From SZUA-37 sp964472525 (GTDB lineage Bacteria; Pseudomonadota; Gammaproteobacteria; UBA6429; Thiohalophilaceae): a DNA stretch of 27,520 bases. Below, one piece after another: positions 15,744 to 24,070 of the stretch; position 1 is the first letter of the stretch, and each line of letters starts with the position of its first letter. Made by a program: the position numbers and the translations under genes. Location of the stretch: positions 1-27,520 of the forward strand of contig CAYYLL010000039.1 in the NCBI GenBank assembly GCA_964472525.1, given 5' to 3'. Under the pieces are notes generated by a model. The model ran no database searches. It worked only from the letters and a program-made list of their open reading frames with translations, and was not told where the DNA came from.

Positions 15744-17152
15744 TGATTAACCGTATTTTTCAACGATCAACGTATTTGTTTGCTGCACTAGCGGTACTTT
15801 TTATTGTTACATTTGCATTTGCGAAAAGAAGTGAGTCAGTAAAAACTGCCATGCTCAATGAATCAATTGAACCACAACAAACTTATATTGCAAAACTAGA
15901 TACTCAGGTAGTGACGGGTAATAGCATTAATACTATTAAAGACAAACTACTCGTTAAGAATAAAAACAATATCCCAGCAAGTTTAATTGCAGAACTTGAT
16001 CAACGTATCCATGCTTACCCACAAGACTATGAAGCAAGTTTATTAAAGGTTCTTGCCTATATTGAGGCAGGTAATCTTAAAACCGCATCAATTTTACTTA
16101 ATGATTTAATTCGTAAAAGCCCTGGGTTTAAGTTAGCGCATCTAGTGAAAGGTGATTTGTTGGCAATGCAAGTGGTTCCTGTACGTGGTGTGGGGCGTAA
16201 TGATATTTTATCAAGTTTTTCGACACCGGAATTACAAACAGAATTAAATAAACTACGTGATGAAGTTTATATTCGGTTAGAAAACTATCACCAGAAATTC
16301 ACACAACAAAGAATACCTCGTTCGTTATTACTGATGTCTAAATCAGTTAAGGTTGCAGTGTTAATTGATAAGTCAAAAAATCGTTTATATGTTTTTCAAC
16401 GACAAAGCGACTTGTTGCCACCGAAGTTGGTTAAGGACTTTTATGTTAGTACTGGAAAATTACGAGGTAACAAGTTTAGCAAAGGCGACTTAAAAACACC
16501 CGAAGGTGTTTATTTTGTTACACGTTGGATACCGGATGGGCGTTTACCCGATAAATATGGCATTGGTGCCTTTCCTGTAAACTACCCTAATGAGTTGGAT
16601 ATACGTTTAGGTAAAACTGGTTATGGGATTTGGTTACATGGAACAACCAGTGATTCTTACAGTCGCCCACCATTAGACAGTGAAGGTTGTGTTGTATTAC
16701 CGAATATTGATCTCAATGCAATTAAACATTTAGTAATACCCGGTAAAACCCCCATGATTATTGCTGAGTCAATAGAATGGGTCGATTACACTACGTGGAG
16801 CAAGTTGCGTAAGGATGTTTTAGTTTCGTTGGAAAAATGGCGAAGTGATTGGCAAAGTTTGAATGTTGATAAATACTTAAATCACTATGCAGATAATTTT
16901 TGGAGTCATGGATATAATATTCGGAGCTGGAGAGCAAGGAAGAAAATTGTATCACGTTCTAAAAAATATCAAAAAATTAAATTAGATGATATTTCCCTGT
17001 TTGCTTACCCAGATTCGGCAACTCAGGAAAATATTGTTGTTGCCCGTTTTCATCAATCTTACCAGTCGAATAATTATCAGAGTGATATGGATAAACGGCT
17101 GTACCTAGAAAAGAATAAAAAAGGTTGGAAAATAATATTCGAAGGCAAATAA
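15743..17152 (+). CDS. L,D-transpeptidase (YkuD/YafK-type) with NTF2-like C-terminal domain
   Basis: A 469-residue periplasmic enzyme with an N-terminal hydrophobic signal/anchor (about 10-27). Residues about 75-140 form a helical, TPR-like region (YEASLLKVLAYIEAGNLKTA). The YkuD domain (about 201-345) has the substrate loop STGKLRGNKFSKGDLKTPEG (236-255), His299 in WLHGT and the nucleophile Cys316 in LDSEGCVVLPN. Spacing and sequence resemble YafK (LdtF/DpaA) more than YbiS-type enzymes, so it could cut or form L,D bonds at meso-diaminopimelate or at Lpp-type links. Residues about 360-469 form an NTF2-like domain related to that of the upstream protein. The start is GTG sharing its G with the upstream TAG stop (TAGTG), implying translational coupling. 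Databases name similar architectures Cds6-type transpeptidases, from memory. Confidence 0.88.
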   Translation: MINRIFQRSTYLFAALAVLFIVTFAFAKRSESVKTAMLNESIEPQQTYIAKLDTQVVTGNSINTIKDKLLVKNKNNIPASLIAELDQRIHAYPQDYEASLLKVLAYIEAGNLKTASILLNDLIRKSPGFKLAHLVKGDLLAMQVVPVRGVGRNDILSSFSTPELQTELNKLRDEVYIRLENYHQKFTQQRIPRSLLLMSKSVKVAVLIDKSKNRLYVFQRQSDLLPPKLVKDFYVSTGKLRGNKFSKGDLKTPEGVYFVTRWIPDGRLPDKYGIGAFPVNYPNELDIRLGKTGYGIWLHGTTSDSYSRPPLDSEGCVVLPNIDLNAIKHLVIPGKTPMIIAESIEWVDYTTWSKLRKDVLVSLEKWRSDWQSLNVDKYLNHYADNFWSHGYNIRSWRARKKIVSRSKKYQKIKLDDISLFAYPDSATQENIVVARFHQSYQSNNYQSDMDKRLYLEKNKKGWKIIFEGK

Positions 17153-17169
17153 AAATATCTGTAATACGG

Positions 17170-17961
17170 TTAAGCTAGCCAGATATATCGAATAACATAC
17201 CAAGTATAACCAATAAATTCGTGTATGGCCGAACTTGAGAGACTCATGGCATTTGCTGACGGCAAGAAATCAAGAATAGTATAAGGACTATCTCGGTGAT
17301 TCCTTGCTTTAAATCCAAGTGGTGCGGCTGTTATATTTAAACCAAAATGTTCAAAGGCCAGTCTCGCGCGTGGTAGGTGATCTGCGTTGGTTACCAGAAT
17401 AATATTCTTAATATTATTTTGCTGTAGAATCTTTGCAGAGAGTTTTGCATTATTCCATGTGTTTGAACTATTAGCGTCAAGCCATTTTGCTTTTAAATTA
17501 AAAATATTCTTTAGTGCATCTTGCATAATAGAAGCTTCCGATTGCATCCTGCCATAAGGACTGCCACCGGAAACCAGAATTGGTAGTCCACTTCTTTTAT
17601 GAAGATAAACAGCGTAACGTAACCGTTCCAAAGCATTTTTTGATATGGAATCTTTTTTATTTGGGTATTCAAGCGCATTCTTATAACGTCCCGCACCTAA
17701 TACAACAATGGCTTTTGCTTTGCTGGCTTTTAATCTTTTAAGGTTTAATACCTGATCTGTTTCGAGTAGTGAATTTAGCCCATGTGCAGTAATCGGTAAA
17801 CTTAGAATAATGAGAAGTGCAAATCCACTAATAAGAAGAATTTTCCCCGTGGTATAGAAACGTTGGATAATAAATAAGCCTAGAAGCATCATTACGATAC
17901 TTATTCCGGGAGGAAGAAATACTGTTTGCACAATATTATTTATAAGGACTTCAATATCCAT
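17170..17961 (-). CDS. YdcF/SanA/ElyC-family (DUF218) membrane protein, ElyC-like
   Basis: A 263-residue protein with two N-terminal membrane helices (about 15-34 and 39-58) and a DUF218 domain (83-230): AIVVLGAG (84-91), RLRYAVYLHKRSGLPILVSGGSP (113-135), SEASIM and SNTWNNAKLSAKIL, then NIILVTNADHLPRARLAFEHFG. Length and the two-helix topology match E. coli ElyC (259 residues), linked to peptidoglycan assembly and undecaprenyl-lipid metabolism, better than SanA or YdcF. It is the last gene of the long minus-strand run, 26 bases after lipB, and converges with the L,D-transpeptidase gene with 17 bases between stops. Its place behind the elongation genes supports an envelope role. Confidence 0.85.
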   Translation of the reverse strand: MDIEVLINNIVQTVFLPPGISIVMMLLGLFIIQRFYTTGKILLISGFALLIILSLPITAHGLNSLLETDQVLNLKRLKASKAKAIVVLGAGRYKNALEYPNKKDSISKNALERLRYAVYLHKRSGLPILVSGGSPYGRMQSEASIMQDALKNIFNLKAKWLDANSSNTWNNAKLSAKILQQNNIKNIILVTNADHLPRARLAFEHFGLNITAAPLGFKARNHRDSPYTILDFLPSANAMSLSSSAIHEFIGYTWYVIRYIWLA

Positions 17962-17987
17962 TTATATGTTATCGCTAAATAGTCTTT

Positions 17988-18605
17988 TTAAGAGTATATG
18001 CTATTTTCAAGAATCGGTTTAAATTTATTTGAAATTATTTCGATAGTATCAGGAATATTATACTCAGATAATTGAGTCACTTCTAAATCGGGATAGCCGC
18101 AGGGATTAATATCTTTAAATGGTGTTAAATCCATAGCAACGTTCAGGGATAGGCCATGGTAAGTGCAGTCATGTTTAACCCGTAAGCCCAGTGCGGCAAT
18201 TTTTTTGTTATCAACATAAACCCCGGGTGCTTTGTCGATTAGGTGACTCTGTATTTTATAGTCTGTTAGCAAGCTACTCACACTATTTTGTAAACGCTTA
18301 ACAAATTCCTGTACCCCATAGTTTCTGCGCTTAAGGTCAATTAAACAATAAACAACCAATTGCCCGGGACCATGGTAGGTAACTTGCCCCCCCCTGTCGA
18401 TATTAATAACAGGAATATGCTGCGGGTTGAGAATGTGGTGGTTTTTCCCATTAAGCCCCAAGGTGTACACGGGAGGGTGTTGCAATAGCCAAATTTCATC
18501 TTTGGTTGCCGCTGTACGTTCAAGGGTGAAGTTTTTCATCTCTTGCCATACTTGCGTATAATTTTGAGTGCCTAAATCTTTAAAAATAACAGGGCAAACA
18601 GGCAT
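17988..18605 (-). CDS. lipB: Lipoyl(octanoyl) transferase
   Basis: A 205-residue cytoplasmic enzyme that moves the octanoyl group from octanoyl-ACP to lipoyl domains, the first step of endogenous lipoylation. Key stretches are RGGQVTYHGPGQLVVYCLID (71-90), KIAALGLRV (135-143) with the catalytic Lys135, TYHGLSLNVAMDL (148-160) and INPCGY with the nucleophile Cys169; both residues fall at the same numbers as in the E. coli enzyme. It starts two bases after the ybeD stop, so the pair is tightly coupled. lipA, often next, is absent here: the following gene is ElyC-like, and no lipA occurs in the window. Confidence 0.97.
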   Translation of the reverse strand: MPVCPVIFKDLGTQNYTQVWQEMKNFTLERTAATKDEIWLLQHPPVYTLGLNGKNHHILNPQHIPVINIDRGGQVTYHGPGQLVVYCLIDLKRRNYGVQEFVKRLQNSVSSLLTDYKIQSHLIDKAPGVYVDNKKIAALGLRVKHDCTYHGLSLNVAMDLTPFKDINPCGYPDLEVTQLSEYNIPDTIEIISNKFKPILENSIYS

Positions 18606-18607
18606 TG

Positions 18608-18874
18608 TTATAAAGACATGAGTACATGTTCTGATGAATGAAGCTCACGATAAATATTATCGAGTTGCTCACGGCTAGTCACATAAACCGTTATGGTAAG
18701 AGAAAGATATTTATTATTACTACTGGGGCGTTCATTGATGTGTTCATCACAAAGCGCGGGTATATGTGTTTTTACAATATCGATTACGTTTGTTTTAAAA
18801 TCACCATTTGTGGCACCCATTACCTTAATAGGAAAATGACAGGGGAATTCTAATGGACTGTCTTCTTGTTTCAT
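18608..18874 (-). CDS. ybeD: YbeD/DUF493 family protein
   Basis: An 88-residue small cytoplasmic protein of the DUF493 family with the ferredoxin-like (ACT-resembling) fold. Family features are LEFPCHFPIKVMG near the N-terminus and YLSLTITVYVTSREQLDNIYRELHSSEHVLMSL at the end (50-88). The function is not established; ybeD nearly always sits between dacA (with or without dat) and lipB, as here, and a role in lipoate or D-amino acid metabolism has only been suggested from that context. Five bases separate it from dat and two from lipB. Confidence 0.93.
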   Translation of the reverse strand: MKQEDSPLEFPCHFPIKVMGATNGDFKTNVIDIVKTHIPALCDEHINERPSSNNKYLSLTITVYVTSREQLDNIYRELHSSEHVLMSL

Positions 18875-18879
18875 CGGTA

Positions 18880-19770
18880 TTATTGCTTGAGAGAATCTTT
18901 GTATTCTTGAAAAAACTGGTACATTTTAGCCCAGTGTGGGCCGGGTGTACCATCGGCAACGGCTTTATTTTCGATAAAGCAAACAGGCGATACTTCTTTA
19001 GTTGAACTACTCAGCCAAACTTCATCGGCATTTAATAATTCATCTTTTGTTATGTTCGTTTCCTGACAGGCTAAACCATGTTGAGCTGCAATTTCAATAA
19101 TGAGGTCGCGTGTAATACCGGGTAATAATTTTTTGTCTTTAACAGGGGTTTTGATAACACCATCTTTTACTATAAATATATTACTTACCGCACCTTCAGT
19201 TACGTTACCGTCACGGACAAGAATAGCCTCATCTGCGTTATGCTCTGCTGCTTCCTGTTTTAAGATAATATTTCCAAGCAATGAAATAGATTTAATATTG
19301 CAATATTGCCAGCGTATATCGTCACGTATAATAACCGATAGCCCTTTCGCTAAGGTTTCGGGATTAGCGGCTGGCAGAGGATTTACCATTGCAAAAATAG
19401 TGGCAGTGGGATTACTGGGAAATATGTGATCTCGTTTTGCTACACCACGAGTAACTTGCAAATAAACAGAACAATCTGTATTTGAATAGTTATTTTTTAC
19501 AATTAAATCATTAAAGATGGCTCGCCATTGAGTAATGCTATAAGGATTTTCAATTTTAATAGCCGTGAGATTATCTTGCAGGCGTTTTAAATGTTGTTCT
19601 ATTCTAAAGGTTTTACCTGCAAAGGCAGGGATCACTTCATATATTCCATCGGCAAAAATAAATCCACGGTCAAGTACTGATACCTTTGCATCTTTTAACG
19701 GGGTGAATTCACCGTTTAAATAGCAAATAGGGGTATCCTCTAAAGGTGCTTTTGTTAATGGTGTATTCAT
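18880..19770 (-). CDS. dat: D-amino acid aminotransferase (class IV)
   Basis: A 296-residue PLP enzyme of fold type IV that interconverts D-alanine and D-glutamate with their keto acids. The N-terminus shows YLNGEFTPLKDAKVSVLDRGF followed by FADGIYEVIPAF; the PLP lysine is Lys160 in NIKSISLLGN, and Glu192 in VTEGAVSNIF is the cofactor-ring glutamate. The LLPGITRDLI segment is also conserved. The N-terminal KVSVLDRGFIFADGIYEV form is that of D-amino acid transaminases rather than IlvE or PabC. It lies between dacA and ybeD, so D-amino acids released or needed by wall metabolism are a natural substrate. IlvE-like side activity cannot be excluded. Confidence 0.9.
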   Translation of the reverse strand: MNTPLTKAPLEDTPICYLNGEFTPLKDAKVSVLDRGFIFADGIYEVIPAFAGKTFRIEQHLKRLQDNLTAIKIENPYSITQWRAIFNDLIVKNNYSNTDCSVYLQVTRGVAKRDHIFPSNPTATIFAMVNPLPAANPETLAKGLSVIIRDDIRWQYCNIKSISLLGNIILKQEAAEHNADEAILVRDGNVTEGAVSNIFIVKDGVIKTPVKDKKLLPGITRDLIIEIAAQHGLACQETNITKDELLNADEVWLSSSTKEVSPVCFIENKAVADGTPGPHWAKMYQFFQEYKDSLKQ

Positions 19771-19800
19771 ACTTTATACCACGCGTTAACGATGCTTCTA

Positions 19801-20952
19801 TTACTTGAACATTAAAATAACACTATCAATTAACTTGCTAAAGACACTACCTTCTTTTATACCCGTTAATGCAACCAGTGGCCGAGATGCAAGCGTGTCA
19901 CCGTTCAGAGTAACATTGACGGTACCAAATTTTTGGCCTTTTAATACCGGCGCAGTAATCATTGCATTCAGCTTCATATTTGCTTTTATTTTAGATCGGC
20001 TACCGCGAGGAGCTGTAATGTATAAGTCATCAGTTAATCCTAAGTTTAACTCCTCTTTATCCCCTTTCCATACCCGTTGTTTTGTGAGCGGTTCATGTGC
20101 TTTGTTAAGCAGGAATGTTTCATAAAACCGAAAACCATAACTGAGTAATTTACGTGAAGCGATTTCGCGTGATGACTCACTGTTTGTTCCAGTTACAACT
20201 GAAATGAGTCGCATATTTTTTTGTGTTGCAGACGAAATTAAACAATAACCTGCCGATTCGGTATGGCCAGTTTTAAGCCCATCGACACGATCGTCTGTCC
20301 ACAATAAACGATTACGGTTAGGTTGTTTAATGCCATTGTAAGTGTAGTATTTAATTTTAAACAGTTTATATTGATCTTTAAAATCATGAATTAATGCGCG
20401 GGTAAGAATAGCGAGATCATGTGCGGTAGTGTAATGATTTTTATTTGGCCAACCGGTACTGTTGATAAAATGGGTATTGAGCATCCCTAGGTTCTTTGCA
20501 TGTTGGTTCATTAGGTCGGCAAAAGCAGATTCACTTCCCGCAATATGTTCTGCCAGAGCCACACTGGCATCATTGCCTGATTGTACAGCAACCCCTTTTA
20601 GCAGTTCGCTAACACTAACCCATGAGTTGACTTCAATAAACATACGCGAGCCTTTCATGCGCCAAGCTTTTTCGCTTATTTTAACCTGATCTTCGAGTTT
20701 TATATTATTCTTGCTAAGTTCATAAAAGGTAACATAAAGGGTCATTAATTTTGTCAGGCTGGCCGGTTCAACACGTTTGTCGGCATTTTTAGAAACGATA
20801 ATTCGTTGACTGTTAAAATCCATGAGTAAATAGGCATGTGCTTTAACTTGCGGGGCTGCCGGTACTAGGTTGGGTGATTTAGCAAATGCAGTGAGGTGCG
20901 TAAAAGCAAGAATGAATACAACGAGTAACTTGAAATATCGAATAGTCGACAT
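19801..20952 (-). CDS. dacA: D-alanyl-D-alanine carboxypeptidase (PBP5/6 type)
   Basis: A 383-residue low-molecular-weight penicillin-binding protein that removes the terminal D-Ala from peptidoglycan stem peptides. Signal peptide 1-24 (cleavage after AFA-K). The three active-site motifs are SLTK (Ser65-Lys68), SGN (125-127) and KTG (227-229). Residues about 285-360 form the beta-rich C-terminal domain, and the last residues (SVFSKLIDSVILMFK) form the amphipathic helix that anchors PBP5 proteins to the outer face of the inner membrane. Length is close to E. coli PBP5 (403). It follows rlpA after 70 bases; a TACAAT at 20991-20996 on the minus strand could be a -10 for an internal promoter, without a good -35. 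Confidence 0.95.
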   Translation of the reverse strand: MSTIRYFKLLVVFILAFTHLTAFAKSPNLVPAAPQVKAHAYLLMDFNSQRIIVSKNADKRVEPASLTKLMTLYVTFYELSKNNIKLEDQVKISEKAWRMKGSRMFIEVNSWVSVSELLKGVAVQSGNDASVALAEHIAGSESAFADLMNQHAKNLGMLNTHFINSTGWPNKNHYTTAHDLAILTRALIHDFKDQYKLFKIKYYTYNGIKQPNRNRLLWTDDRVDGLKTGHTESAGYCLISSATQKNMRLISVVTGTNSESSREIASRKLLSYGFRFYETFLLNKAHEPLTKQRVWKGDKEELNLGLTDDLYITAPRGSRSKIKANMKLNAMITAPVLKGQKFGTVNVTLNGDTLASRPLVALTGIKEGSVFSKLIDSVILMFK

Positions 20953-21022
20953 GAGGGATCCCTGATAAGGTAGTTTAACGAAAGAACACTATTGTAACCA
21001 TTTGCTGCACTTAAGCATAGTG

Positions 21023-21853
21023 TTAGTCAATCACAATATAGGCTTTATTGATAGTATGTTGGAGCAGTGTTTCACTAATAGTATCGGCTTTATTCACGTT
21101 ATTAAAAGGACCTATGCGTACTTTGTATAATTTCTGGTAGGGGTCAAATTTAACCTGAGTGATAAGGCCTAGGCCAAGGTGATTTATTTTACTTTGTAAA
21201 TACTGTGCATTTTGCTGTTGACTAAAAGCCCCCGCCTGCAAATAAATTTTAAAGTGTGAATTTGATGCAAGATGATACCTGTTTTTAGCTGATGAGTTTG
21301 TAGAGTATTGCTGTGGATCAATGGCTTCGACTTCGACAACACCGGTGCCGGTAATACCTAATTTTTTAGCGGCGACATAAGATAAATCAATAAGTCGATT
21401 TCGGTGAAAGGGGCCACGGTCATTGACTCTAAGAATAACACTCCGGCCATTTTTTAGATGTGTTACACGCACGTAAGAGGGTAAGGGTAATGTTTTGTGT
21501 GCGGCGGTCATTTGATACATATTGTATATTTCACCATTTGAAGTACGATGGCCATGAAATTTTTTCCCATACCATGATGCTATGCCGCGCTGTTTATACC
21601 CTCTACTGCTGTTAAGGACGTGATAACGTTTGCCATTAACACGATAGTCTTTGTTGCCGCCTTTGCTTTTAGGTTCATTCCTTGGTATTGCATTGGGAAT
21701 GCTGTGATGATTAATGTAGCGATCTGGACCGCTATCATGTTTTAAAGCATAGCGTGAAGGTTGGCTACTGCAACCACTAAAAAAAATACTTATAAGCATT
21801 AATGCTGACAGCTTAATAGATATTGGCATCGCTATTTTATTTGTAAAATACAT
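21023..21853 (-). CDS. rlpA: Septal-ring lytic transglycosylase RlpA, lipoprotein
   Basis: A 276-residue outer-membrane lipoprotein. The lipobox FFSGC places the lipidated cysteine at residue 28; the ATG at Met9 is an alternative start. The double-psi beta-barrel domain (88-180) starts with QRGIASWYGKKFHGHRTSNG and holds the conserved MTAAHKTLPL, RVNDRGPF and IDLSYVAAKKLG. A C-terminal SPOR domain (201-276; YLQAGAFSQQQNAQYL, YKVRIGPF) binds denuded glycan at the division septum. Pseudomonas RlpA cleaves naked glycan strands. It is placed between mltB and dacA, the typical order. Confidence 0.95.
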   Translation of the reverse strand: MYFTNKIAMPISIKLSALMLISIFFSGCSSQPSRYALKHDSGPDRYINHHSIPNAIPRNEPKSKGGNKDYRVNGKRYHVLNSSRGYKQRGIASWYGKKFHGHRTSNGEIYNMYQMTAAHKTLPLPSYVRVTHLKNGRSVILRVNDRGPFHRNRLIDLSYVAAKKLGITGTGVVEVEAIDPQQYSTNSSAKNRYHLASNSHFKIYLQAGAFSQQQNAQYLQSKINHLGLGLITQVKFDPYQKLYKVRIGPFNNVNKADTISETLLQHTINKAYIVID

Positions 21854-21877
21854 TATTAAATAATAGACCTGAGCAAT

Positions 21878-22906
21878 TTAATCTTCATCGTTATATTTAG
21901 CATAAATACGTTCACTTAGTTGAAAAACTGCCATTGAATAAAGCGCGCTATGATTATAACGCGAGATCACATAAAAATTATGCCAAACAACCCAATACTC
22001 GGGGCCGGTTTTTGTTTCGAAAGCGATGAGTCGACCTTTAATATCTGTTGGTAAGTTGTCAGGTAGGACAACACCATTGTCTAATAATTCCTGTTGTGTT
22101 TTATTGGGTTTTATTCCTTTTGATAGCAACAATCGATAACGTTCACCATATACTTTTACTTTGCTCGCGATAGGTTCCCCTGTATGCCAGTGATGTTTTT
22201 TAAAATAGTTAGCTACGCTACCTATCGCATCGGTTGGGCTTTCCCATAAATCTCGTTGACCCGATTTATCAAAATCAACCGCATAACGTCGGAAACTGCT
22301 CGATATAAATTGCGGCATTCCCATTGCGCCAGCATATGAGCCTTTTAATGCAAGCGGGTCGAGGCGTTCTTCCCGTGTCATGAGTAAATATTGTTCCAGT
22401 TCTTTTTTGAAAAATTCACTGCGAGGTGGATAAGCAAAAGCGAGTGTAGAGAGTGAGTCAATAATAGGATAACGTCCGGTATGTTGGCCGTAGCGTGTTT
22501 CGACACCAATGATACTAGTAATAATTTCTTTAGGCACACCAAAAACATTATTTGCCTGTTCTAATGTCACCTTGTGTTGACGCCAGAATTTAACGCCACC
22601 ATTGATTCTGGAATTAGTGACAAAAATAGGACGATATTCATACCAAGGTTTAGCTTCTGCTGGACGAGAGATAGCGGCAATAATATCAGGATGTAATCTT
22701 ACTTTTTGAAAAATTTCTTCAAGTTCGGTTTGCTTGAACGTATATTTTTGTACCATTTTTTGAATAAACTGGTTAATGGCTTTTAGATCATCAAATTTGT
22801 GTGGGCTGAGTGTTTGGGCATATGCAGCAGATAAAGTAAAAAAACTCATGCAAATAATAAGTAAATAAATATTATGGCAAAAACTAAACTTGTTAAACGA
22901 CTTCAT
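21878..22906 (-). CDS. mltB: Membrane-bound lytic murein transglycosylase B (MltB family)
   Basis: A 342-residue periplasmic enzyme (GH103) that cleaves MurNAc-GlcNAc bonds with formation of 1,6-anhydroMurNAc. Residues 1-30 are a signal peptide with an AYA-Q cleavage site rather than a lipobox, so it seems soluble or peripherally bound, unlike E. coli MltB, which is a lipoprotein. The catalytic glutamate is Glu136 in IIGVETRYG; further family stretches are PIIDSLSTLAFAYPPRS, LKGSYAGAMGMPQFISSSF and DLWESPTDAIGSVANYF. It lies 27 bases after rodA and 24 before rlpA. Its anhydro-muropeptide products are the kind of material that AmgK/MurU recycle. Confidence 0.94.
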   Translation of the reverse strand: MKSFNKFSFCHNIYLLIICMSFFTLSAAYAQTLSPHKFDDLKAINQFIQKMVQKYTFKQTELEEIFQKVRLHPDIIAAISRPAEAKPWYEYRPIFVTNSRINGGVKFWRQHKVTLEQANNVFGVPKEIITSIIGVETRYGQHTGRYPIIDSLSTLAFAYPPRSEFFKKELEQYLLMTREERLDPLALKGSYAGAMGMPQFISSSFRRYAVDFDKSGQRDLWESPTDAIGSVANYFKKHHWHTGEPIASKVKVYGERYRLLLSKGIKPNKTQQELLDNGVVLPDNLPTDIKGRLIAFETKTGPEYWVVWHNFYVISRYNHSALYSMAVFQLSERIYAKYNDED

Positions 22907-22933
22907 AATACGACAGTTACATCCTAATAAATT

Positions 22934-24070
22934 CTAATTTCCAATAAGTCTACGATGGGTTTGTATTGACATCAATATACCAAACGCCACCATCAACGTG
23001 ACGAGCGAGGTTCCCCCGTAACTGATTAAAGGTAACGGTACACCTACTACAGGAAGGATACCAGAGACCATTCCAATGTTCACAAAAATATAAACAAAAA
23101 AGGTAAGCGTTAGACTGCCTGCCAATAAACGACTGAAGGTGTCCTGTGCCTGACTGGCTATGACGAGGCATCGACCGATAATATATAAATACAGTGCAAG
23201 TAAAAGCAGGCAGCCTAAAAAGCCAAATTCTTCACTAAAGACGGCAAAAATAAAGTCGGTAGAACGTTCGGGCAAGAAATCCAGATGAGACTGGGTACCA
23301 TTAAGCCAACCTTTGCCATAAATACTCCCGGAACCAATGGCAATGATTGATTGTATAATGTGATAACCGCTGCCAAGGGGGTCATTATTTGGATTGAGTA
23401 AGGTTAAAATTCGGCCTCGTTGGTAATCGTGTAACACATAACTCCACATTAATGGGGCACTGGCGATGATAATGGTGCTAACACCAATAATACTTTTCCA
23501 GCTTAAACCCGCGAGTAATAAAACAAAAAAACCGGCACTGGCAATCAGTAATGCAGTGCCTAGGTCCGGTTGTTTAGCAACGAGCAAGGTGGGAACGGCT
23601 AACATAAAGACAGCAGTCAATATGTGCTTGGCTTTGGGTGGTAGGCTAAACTCTGAAATATACCAAGCAAGCATCATCGGCAGAGCTAGTTTTAAAATTT
23701 CTGAAGGTTGAAAACGAAAAAATCCAAGATTGAGCCAACGTTGTGCGCCCTTACCGATATCGCCAACGACAAGTACAACAATTAACAAAATAATGCCGAT
23801 TATAAATAACCACGGAGACCAGAACTGGATAGTTTGTGGACGTATTTGGGCAATTGCCAACATCAGTGTAATTGCAATAACGATGTGTACTATCTGTCGA
23901 CGGATCACCGTCATGTCCTGCCCGCTTGCACTATAGAGAACTAAAAGCCCCAAGCTTAATAATAGTAACAGGGCAATAAACAGTGGGATATCAATGTGTA
24001 ACCGATAAGACCATTTTTTGCGGATAAAGGTATTACTGGTTGACAGACTTTGTTGTTGATCAAGAATCAT
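22934..24070 (-). CDS. rodA: Peptidoglycan glycosyltransferase RodA (MrdB)
   Basis: A 378-residue SEDS-family polytopic inner-membrane protein (E. coli RodA 370) that polymerises lipid II in the elongasome together with PBP2. About ten hydrophobic segments are visible. Conserved stretches are IGKGAQRWLNLGFFRFQPSE, KQPDLGTALL with the functionally important aspartate, YQRGRILTLLNPNNDPLGSG, and LPERSTDFIFAVFSEEFGF, then GVPLPLISYGGTS near the C-terminus. The start codon lies inside the end of mrdA: the two genes overlap by 11 bases, which implies translational coupling of the synthase pair. Confidence 0.97.
   Translation of the reverse strand: MILDQQQSLSTSNTFIRKKWSYRLHIDIPLFIALLLLLSLGLLVLYSASGQDMTVIRRQIVHIVIAITLMLAIAQIRPQTIQFWSPWLFIIGIILLIVVLVVGDIGKGAQRWLNLGFFRFQPSEILKLALPMMLAWYISEFSLPPKAKHILTAVFMLAVPTLLVAKQPDLGTALLIASAGFFVLLLAGLSWKSIIGVSTIIIASAPLMWSYVLHDYQRGRILTLLNPNNDPLGSGYHIIQSIIAIGSGSIYGKGWLNGTQSHLDFLPERSTDFIFAVFSEEFGFLGCLLLLALYLYIIGRCLVIASQAQDTFSRLLAGSLTLTFFVYIFVNIGMVSGILPVVGVPLPLISYGGTSLVTLMVAFGILMSIQTHRRLIGN

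Noticed and set aside
17155..17186. 7-bp inverted repeat between the convergent L,D-transpeptidase and ElyC-like genes as a bidirectional terminator
   Set aside because: The stem is AT-rich, the loop is 18 bases and there is no U-tract on either strand, so it is not credible as a terminator.
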